Shown here: positions 59,255 through 64,000 of the stretch, piece after piece
How positions within the stretch are numbered: the stretch's first letter is position 1
How the letters are laid out: the number at the start of each line of letters is the position of its first letter
Assembly (NCBI GenBank): GCA_964559835.1
Contig: CAZLJE010000005.1
Location: 62,001 to 126,000, forward strand
Length of the DNA: 64,000 nt
Direction of reading: 5' to 3'
From: DAISJI01 sp964559835
Lineage (GTDB): Bacteria; Acidobacteriota; Terriglobia; Terriglobales; Acidobacteriaceae
The notes under the pieces: model-generated
What the model was told of the DNA's origin: nothing
The model's database searches: none
The model's input: only the letters and a program-made list of their open reading frames with translations
Made by a program: the position numbers and the translations under genes

Positions 59255-60589
59255 TCACCACGCAATCAGAATGCGCAGGTCGCGCAGGTTGTTGCCGGTC
59301 GGACCGGTGATGATGGCATCGCCTAATTTCTTGAACAAGGGCTCGGCATCGAAACGGCACAGGGCATCGGCAGGATCGAGGCCGGCACGGCGTGCACGTT
59401 CTACCGTGGTCCCGTCGACGATGGCGCCGGCGGCGTCGCTGTTGCCGTCGATCCCGTCGGTACCTGCGCTGAGCACGGCGATGTTCTCGCCCACGATTTT
59501 TTGCGCGCAGTAGAGGGCGAAGTGCTGGTTGCGTCCGCCGGCGCCGGCATGCGCGGGCACTTTGACGGTGACCTCCCCGCCAGAGATCACGCACGCCTTC
59601 GACACGCCTCGGCGGAGATGGCGAAGACGGTCGAGAAGGTAGTCGGCGGCGCGCGCGTAATCCCAATCGTCACAAGTATTGTCCACTTCGGCGGCCACGC
59701 CGTGGGCCGCGGCCTGTCCCGCAGCCGCCTGGAGCACCGTGGAGTTCGAGAGCACCGGCCACCAGCGCGAGCGGGCGAACGCGTGATCGTCTTTCTTGGG
59801 AGTTTCTTCCAGCAGTTTGTTGACGAAGAGTTCGCGCACGGAAGGCGGAAATTTCTCGTTCATTCCGTGTTTTTTCGCGATCGCGTAGCAGTCGGCGACG
59901 GTACTGGAGTCGGGCATACTCGGGCCGGAGGAAAGTGAGTCGAGCGCGCTGTCGGGCACGTCGCAGATCATTATCGAGACCTGCTGCGCGGGCACAGCGG
60001 CTCGCGCGAGGCGTCCGCCCTTAACCTCGGAAAGATGCTTGCGGATGGCGTTCATCTCGGCGATCGGCGCACCCGAGTGGACGAGCACGCGGTAGGTCTC
60101 GACGATGTCTTCGAGGCCGAGGCCGTCGATCGGATATTCCAGGCAAGCGGAGCCGCCGCCGCTGATAAGGAAGATGGCAAGCCCGTTCTCGGGTTGGTTG
60201 CGCAGGTAGCGAAGGATCGCTCGACCGGCGACGAGCGATTCGGTGTTGGGCAGCGGGTGGCCGCCTTTGAAGTAACGAAAGCCGCGCACCTGCGAATCGG
60301 GCTCGGTGGTGCCGGCAACGATCCCGCCCATCTTTTCGCTGACGAGAGCGGCGAGCGCGTTCACCATCGAATGCGCGCCCTTGCCGATGGAGACGACGGA
60401 GACGCTGTCGTAGGAATCGAGGGCGTAGAGGTCGTCGCAAATGCGCAGAGCGCCGCCACTGTATTCCAGGTTGCGCGCGAACGCCTGCGCGATGGTGCTC
60501 TGGGCGAGCGACTCACGGAATATCTCCTGGACGACGGCGCGCATCTGCTGAAATTCGCGATCGCTCGCGGCATCGGGGGTGTCGGGCAT
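59255..60589 (-). CDS. Glycerate 2-kinase (GckA/TtuD-like, DUF4147/MOFRL)
   Basis: 444 residues. ISGGGSACLEYP, EMNAIRKHLSEVKGGRLARAA and SGPSMPDSSTVADCYAI are characteristic of the DUF4147 glycerate kinase family; AGTDGIDGNSDAAGAIVDG and the C-terminal ITGPTGNNLRDLRILI are the MOFRL domain. It phosphorylates glycerate to 2-phosphoglycerate in glyoxylate/serine metabolism; this could connect to the neighbouring hydroxyacid dehydrogenase, which is inference. No strong ribosome binding site is visible before ATG 60589. Confidence 0.92.
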   Translation of the reverse strand: MPDTPDAASDREFQQMRAVVQEIFRESLAQSTIAQAFARNLEYSGGALRICDDLYALDSYDSVSVVSIGKGAHSMVNALAALVSEKMGGIVAGTTEPDSQVRGFRYFKGGHPLPNTESLVAGRAILRYLRNQPENGLAIFLISGGGSACLEYPIDGLGLEDIVETYRVLVHSGAPIAEMNAIRKHLSEVKGGRLARAAVPAQQVSIMICDVPDSALDSLSSGPSMPDSSTVADCYAIAKKHGMNEKFPPSVRELFVNKLLEETPKKDDHAFARSRWWPVLSNSTVLQAAAGQAAAHGVAAEVDNTCDDWDYARAADYLLDRLRHLRRGVSKACVISGGEVTVKVPAHAGAGGRNQHFALYCAQKIVGENIAVLSAGTDGIDGNSDAAGAIVDGTTVERARRAGLDPADALCRFDAEPLFKKLGDAIITGPTGNNLRDLRILIAW

Positions 60590-60608
60590 CGGGGGTAGTT
60601 TAGACGAA

Positions 60609-60636
60609 CGTAATTCGAAATCCGTAATTCGAGATT
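60609..60636. repeat. Heptamer array, 4 units
   Basis: Units CGTAATT (twice), CGAAATC and CGAGATT, 19 bases before the glycerate kinase start (divergent side). Confidence 0.7.
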
Positions 60637-60640
60637 CGGT

Positions 60641-60676
60641 TCACACGCTTCGACTTCCCTCAGGGCAGGCTACGGC
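60641..60676. repeat. Dispersed repeat of the CTTCGACTTCGCTCAGGGC family
   Basis: Matches 47035-47066 with few changes (CTTCCCTCAGGGC in place of CTTCGCTCAGGGC). Lies just 10 bases before the stop codon of the hydrolase gene. Confidence 0.6.
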
Positions 60677-60685
60677 CACGAGGTC

Positions 60686-61348
60686 TCACGAAGGGGCGAG
60701 ACGAAGAGTATCGCGGATCCACGATTCTATTTCGTGGCGCATTTCCGGCAAGTGTCCGAGGAAGAAGTGGTCGCCTTCGACAAAGACGAGCTTCTTGGGA
60801 TCGGGCACGCCGGCGATCAGGCGCTCGAGTTCCGCGCGCGGACCGTACTGGTCATGCGTGCCGCTGACGAAGAGCTTGGGCTTGGCGCAGTCGTGCAGGA
60901 AGCGGTAGCCGTAGGAGCGATCCTCAGCCTGCACCGGAGTTCCGAGCGAGATCAACGTATCGACGCGCGGATCGGGGCAGCCGGCCTTCAGGCCCGTGGC
61001 AGCGCCAAAAGAAAATCCGCAGAAGACGATGGGCAGCGAGAACTCGCGGCCGAGCCAATCTAGCGCGGTGCGAACGTCTTCGATCTCGCCGCGACCCTCA
61101 TCATGACGGCCCTCACTCAGGCCGGCGCCACGAAAATTAAAGCGGAGGGCTGGAAATCCGAAAGAGTTGAGCGCCTTCATGGCGTGGAAGACGACTTTGT
61201 TGTGCATGGTGCCGCCGAACAGAGGATGCGGATGGCAGATGAGCGCGGCGTGCGTAGCATCGGGGCGGCCCTCGTTGAGCAGGGCTTCAAGACGGCCGGC
61301 GGGACCGTCGAGAAAAAAGCCTCGGATCTGTTGGTTGGTGGAAGTCAA
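60686..61348 (-). CDS. Alpha/beta hydrolase
   Basis: 220 residues. The oxyanion region HPHPLFGGTMHNKVV, GAGLSEGRHDEGRGE, the nucleophile elbow CGFSFGAATG (Ser in GFSFG), and DHFFLGH with the catalytic His are visible. It resembles the YsgA/Acyl-peptidase-like small hydrolases. TTG at 61348 overlaps the stop of the preceding gene as TTGA, which supports this unusual start; the frame is open upstream to 62539 only as shadow. Confidence 0.82.
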   Translation of the reverse strand: MTSTNQQIRGFFLDGPAGRLEALLNEGRPDATHAALICHPHPLFGGTMHNKVVFHAMKALNSFGFPALRFNFRGAGLSEGRHDEGRGEIEDVRTALDWLGREFSLPIVFCGFSFGAATGLKAGCPDPRVDTLISLGTPVQAEDRSYGYRFLHDCAKPKLFVSGTHDQYGPRAELERLIAGVPDPKKLVFVEGDHFFLGHLPEMRHEIESWIRDTLRLAPS

Positions 61349-61551
61349 GTGTTCGGGCGAGTGACGCGGCGATGTCGGCGTCGCTCGGCACGAGCATAAA
61401 TGAAGATGAGGACCAGCACAGCATAAAGTGCGATGCAGAGGAGTTCGTGATGGAACAAATGAAGGTAGGGACATCCCCAGATGGCTAGAAACACACCGAT
61501 GGCGGCGAGAACGAGTGCCAGGACGCAGTGCTGTCGGTGGTGCGGCTCCAT
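61345..61551 (-). CDS. Small two-helix membrane protein
   Basis: 68 residues with two hydrophobic segments (LALVLAAIGVFLAIW and LLCIALYAVLVLIFIY) joined by a His-rich loop (CPYLHLFHHE), and a strongly basic end (ARAERRRHRR). No family recognised. Its stop codon overlaps the start of the hydrolase gene by 4 bases (TTGA), so the two are coupled. Short and not searchable by eye; a real gene is supported mainly by the overlap and membrane pattern. Confidence 0.55.
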   Translation of the reverse strand: MEPHHRQHCVLALVLAAIGVFLAIWGCPYLHLFHHELLCIALYAVLVLIFIYARAERRRHRRVTRPNT

Positions 61552-61618
61552 AGGTGCAGGATGTGAGATGCGCGGAGCCGAGGCACGGCTGTAAGAACCG
61601 AATGCTATTCTGTGGCCC

Positions 61619-62611
61619 ATGGAACTGTTTGCGCTGACGCGGCGGCTGGTCGACATCGAATCGACGACGGGAAACGAGCGCGCGGTCGGCGAATTCCTGC
61701 ATGAAGAGCTGGGCCGGCGCGGATGGCATGCGCGACGGATGGAAGTCGAAGCAGAGCGCTTCAACGTGCTCGCTATTCCACCAAAGGGGAACCCGGAGAT
61801 TTTCTTCTCGACGCATATGGATACGGTGCCGCCGTTCATAGCGTCGTCGGAAGATGACGAGCGGATCTGGGGACGCGGGTCGTGCGACGCTAAGGGCATC
61901 ATCGCGGCGCAGATCATGGCAGCCGAAAAGCTGCGCGACTCCGGAGTGCACGCCGGGCTGCTGTTCCTTGTCGGCGAGGAACGCGACAGCATGGGCGCGA
62001 AAGTCGCGAACAAACAGCCGCTCGGCGCGCAGTTCCTGATCAACGGCGAGCCGACGGAGAATCGTTTGGCGTTGGCGTCGAAAGGGACGCTGCGCGTCGA
62101 GGTCATCGCGCACGGCAAGATGGCGCACTCGGCTTACCCGGAGCTGGGAGAGTCGGCGATCGACAAACTGGTCACAGCGCTGGTGCGTCTGCGGGACATT
62201 CCTATGCCGTCCGTGGAAGGGATCGGGCCCGCGACAGTGAACATCGGGATCATCGAAGGCGGACGCGCGCCAAACGTGATACCCGATTATGCCAGGGCGC
62301 ACTTGCTCTACCGGCTGGTCGGACCGGCAGAGGAGCTGAAGAAACACATCGCGGAAGCCGTGAAGCCGTGCGAAGCGGAGTTCGTGCTGGAGATCCCCTT
62401 CCAACGCCTGCGCGCGCTCGATGGATTTCCGACGATGGTCGCCGCGTTCACGACCGACATCCCCGCGCTCGGCAATTGGGGCGAGCCGCTGCTGCTCGGG
62501 CCGGGATCGATCCACGTCGCGCACACGGAGCGGGAACACGTGGAGAAGAAGCAGCTGGTGGAAGCCGTGGAGCTGTACGTCAGGATCGCCCGGCAGCTGT
62601 TAAATCAATAG
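61619..62611 (+). CDS. M20-family metallopeptidase/deacylase (ArgE/DapE-like)
   Basis: 330 residues. The two-metal active site of the M20 family is visible: STHMDTVPPF (His, Asp), GRGSCDAKGIIAA (Asp), VGEERDSMGA (Glu pair), NGEPTENRLALASKGTLRVEV, and the insert with KMAHSAYPELG (dimer-domain His). It removes an acyl or amino-acid group from a small substrate such as N-acetylornithine, N-succinyl-diaminopimelate or a dipeptide. The ATG at 61619 is immediately preceded by GTGGCCC. It is divergent from the small membrane protein gene. Confidence 0.92.
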   Translation: MELFALTRRLVDIESTTGNERAVGEFLHEELGRRGWHARRMEVEAERFNVLAIPPKGNPEIFFSTHMDTVPPFIASSEDDERIWGRGSCDAKGIIAAQIMAAEKLRDSGVHAGLLFLVGEERDSMGAKVANKQPLGAQFLINGEPTENRLALASKGTLRVEVIAHGKMAHSAYPELGESAIDKLVTALVRLRDIPMPSVEGIGPATVNIGIIEGGRAPNVIPDYARAHLLYRLVGPAEELKKHIAEAVKPCEAEFVLEIPFQRLRALDGFPTMVAAFTTDIPALGNWGEPLLLGPGSIHVAHTEREHVEKKQLVEAVELYVRIARQLLNQ

Positions 62612-62728
62612 GGTTCACATGTAAGACACGAAGTGCACACGAAGGGCCGTCGTGAGACCTTCGTGACCATCGTGTGAGCGCATTACTCTTCGCATCTTTT
62701 GCCGCGCGACGTACCTCTAAAGCAGGTT

Positions 62729-64000
62729 ATGACCACCGAGACCCTGAATTCCCTTGCCCAAGCCGCGTCGCCGTATTTGCGCTCCGCCATGCACCAGCCG
62801 ATCCGGTGGTATGAGTGGGGCGAGGAGGCGTTTGCCGTCGCGCAGCGCGAGAACAAGCCGGTGCTGCTCGACGTCGGGGCAGTGTGGTGTCACTGGTGTC
62901 ACGTGATGGACCGCGAGTCGTACGAGAGTGCGGAGGTCGCGCAGATCATCAACGAGCGATTCATCGCCATCAAGGTGGACCGCGACGAGCGTCCCGACGT
63001 GGATGCGCGATACCAGGCGGCGGTGCAGGCTATGACGGGACAGGGCGGGTGGCCATTGACGGCGTTCCTCACGTCCGAAGGCAAGCCATTTTTTGGTGGA
63101 ACGTATTTTCCGCCGCAGGACCACTACGGGCGTCCGGGCTTCAGGCGCGTGCTGCTGGCGATCGCTGACGCGTACGCGAACAAGCGGAGCGACGTCACCG
63201 AGCAGGGTGACACCGTGATGCGGGCAATCAGCCAGGCGGAGGTGTTCGCCGGCCAGGGCGCGCAGGTGCCTCCGAATATCGTGCGTTCGATCACGGAGTC
63301 GGCGGTGCGGCAGTTCGATCCAGACAACGGCGGATTCGGCACGGCGCCGAAGTTTCCGCATCCGTCCGCGCTGGATTTGTTGATGCATGAGTACGCGAAG
63401 TCGCAGGATCCGCGACTGCGCGAGGTAATCGAGACCACGTTGGCGAAGATGGCGCAGGGCGGCGTTTACGACCAGTTGGCGGGCGGGTTCCATCGGTATT
63501 CGGTCGACGAGCGCTGGGTGGTGCCGCACTTCGAGAAGATGTCGTACGACAACTCGGAGCTGCTGAAGAACTACGTGCACGGGTTCCAGGTGACGGGTGA
63601 GTCTTACTTCGCGCTGGTGGCGCGCGACATCGTGCGCTGGATGAACGAGTGGCTGAGCGACCAGGAGCGCGGCGGATTTTATGCATCGCAGGACGCCGAT
63701 ATCTCGCTCGATGACGATGGCGACCACTTCACGTGGAGCATGGACGAAGCCAAAGCCGTGCTTGGCGAAGATGAGTTCAAGGTCGCACAGCTTTACTACG
63801 ACATCTACGAGGTCGGCGAAATGCGCCACGACCCGACGCGCAACGTCCTGCACGTGCGCGCGACCATCGATCAGATCGGAGTCCGGCTTGGGATGCAGCA
63901 CGACCGGGTGGCGGCGGTACTGGAATCGGCGAAGCGAAAGATGATGGAGGCGCGGCGAAAGCGGCCGATCCCGTTCGTCGATAAAACGGTGTACGTGGGT
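62729..64000 (+). CDS. Thioredoxin-like DUF255 (YyaL) protein, 3' end outside window
   Basis: 424 codons seen to the window edge. The N-terminus (NSLAQAASPYLRSAMHQPIRWYEW) is the DUF255/YyaL start. The thioredoxin-like active site reads VGAVWCHWCHVM (about residues 49-60), then DRDERPDVDARYQ, GGWPLTAFLTSEGKPFFGGTYFPP and the six-hairpin-like FEKMSYDNSELLKNYV. The family (human SPATA20) has no proven reaction; a glycan- or redox-linked role is guessed. It continues beyond the window. Confidence 0.92.
   Translation, partial: MTTETLNSLAQAASPYLRSAMHQPIRWYEWGEEAFAVAQRENKPVLLDVGAVWCHWCHVMDRESYESAEVAQIINERFIAIKVDRDERPDVDARYQAAVQAMTGQGGWPLTAFLTSEGKPFFGGTYFPPQDHYGRPGFRRVLLAIADAYANKRSDVTEQGDTVMRAISQAEVFAGQGAQVPPNIVRSITESAVRQFDPDNGGFGTAPKFPHPSALDLLMHEYAKSQDPRLREVIETTLAKMAQGGVYDQLAGGFHRYSVDERWVVPHFEKMSYDNSELLKNYVHGFQVTGESYFALVARDIVRWMNEWLSDQERGGFYASQDADISLDDDGDHFTWSMDEAKAVLGEDEFKVAQLYYDIYEVGEMRHDPTRNVLHVRATIDQIGVRLGMQHDRVAAVLESAKRKMMEARRKRPIPFVDKTVYVG

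Noticed and set aside
34219..60636. CRISPR array as explanation of the repeats
   Set aside because: Units are 7 bp, directly adjacent and without unique spacers of constant length; no cas gene in the window.
60686..62539. 617-codon frame that would extend the alpha/beta hydrolase
   Set aside because: Its first 390 or so codons lie opposite the M20 peptidase gene and the small membrane protein gene and show no conserved features.
1..64000. tRNA, rRNA, riboswitch, origin or attachment sites
   Set aside because: I looked for cloverleaf-type or other known structures and found none convincing by eye; a covariance-model search would be needed to be sure.

Overview
The window looks like a piece of an Acidobacteriota chromosome (class Terriglobia, Koribacter/Terriglobus-like). 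The reasons are high GC, two VWA proteins of the acidobacterial VWFA-related type, an ECF-sigma/FecR pair, several PadR and ABC-2 modules, and gene order that is mostly short operons with ATGA overlaps. This is inference from protein character; no 16S gene is present. I could run no database searches, so family names rest on motifs and domain order that I can read.

Layout. 1-6.3 kb is the edge of an exopolysaccharide locus on the minus strand: a membrane-anchored NDP-sugar epimerase (cut by the window), a methyltransferase, a NusG/RfaH-like antiterminator and a remarkable ExeA-type ATPase with a GAF domain inserted in its ATPase core and a TonB C-terminal domain. 6.5-10.8 kb holds regulators: a LuxR protein with a degenerate receiver, a NarL-type two-component pair and two tiny proteins. 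10.9-17.4 kb holds an OFA-type MFS carrier and a phosphate operon, pstC-pstA-pstS-porin, without pstB or phoU. 17.5-22.2 kb holds a frameshifted PAP2 phosphatase and two secreted VWA proteins. 22.2-26.0 kb is a complete fructose-type PTS in three genes. 26.1-30.4 kb has a PadR pair and an ECF sigma factor with a fused anti-sigma/FecR protein. 30.5-34.1 kb is an ATPase-permease-ATPase-permease ABC operon. 34-64 kb carries secreted hydrolases, envelope proteins, an Lhr-type helicase, metabolic enzymes and one AT-rich foreign-looking cassette (40.7-42.4 kb) encoding a DUF262 protein and a HEPN-type protein, which may be a defence pair.

The most unusual feature is the repeat landscape. From about 27 kb rightwards, and hardly at all before, intergenic spaces are filled with (i) arrays of degenerate 7-bp units whose sequence differs from locus to locus while the 7-bp period is kept, (ii) REP-like palindromes of two families (5' GTGG- and GTAG-type), one clustered around a RAYT-type transposase gene, and (iii) at least three other dispersed short repeats. 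Many heptamer arrays start within a few bases of a stop codon or supply the stop codon, and several come as complementary pairs that could fold into long hairpins between genes. The Lhr helicase gene carries seven in-frame insertions drawn from these same families and is still open over 1582 codons.

Two genes (PAP2 phosphatase and M64 peptidase) are interrupted by frameshifts; either true decay or assembly error could explain them.
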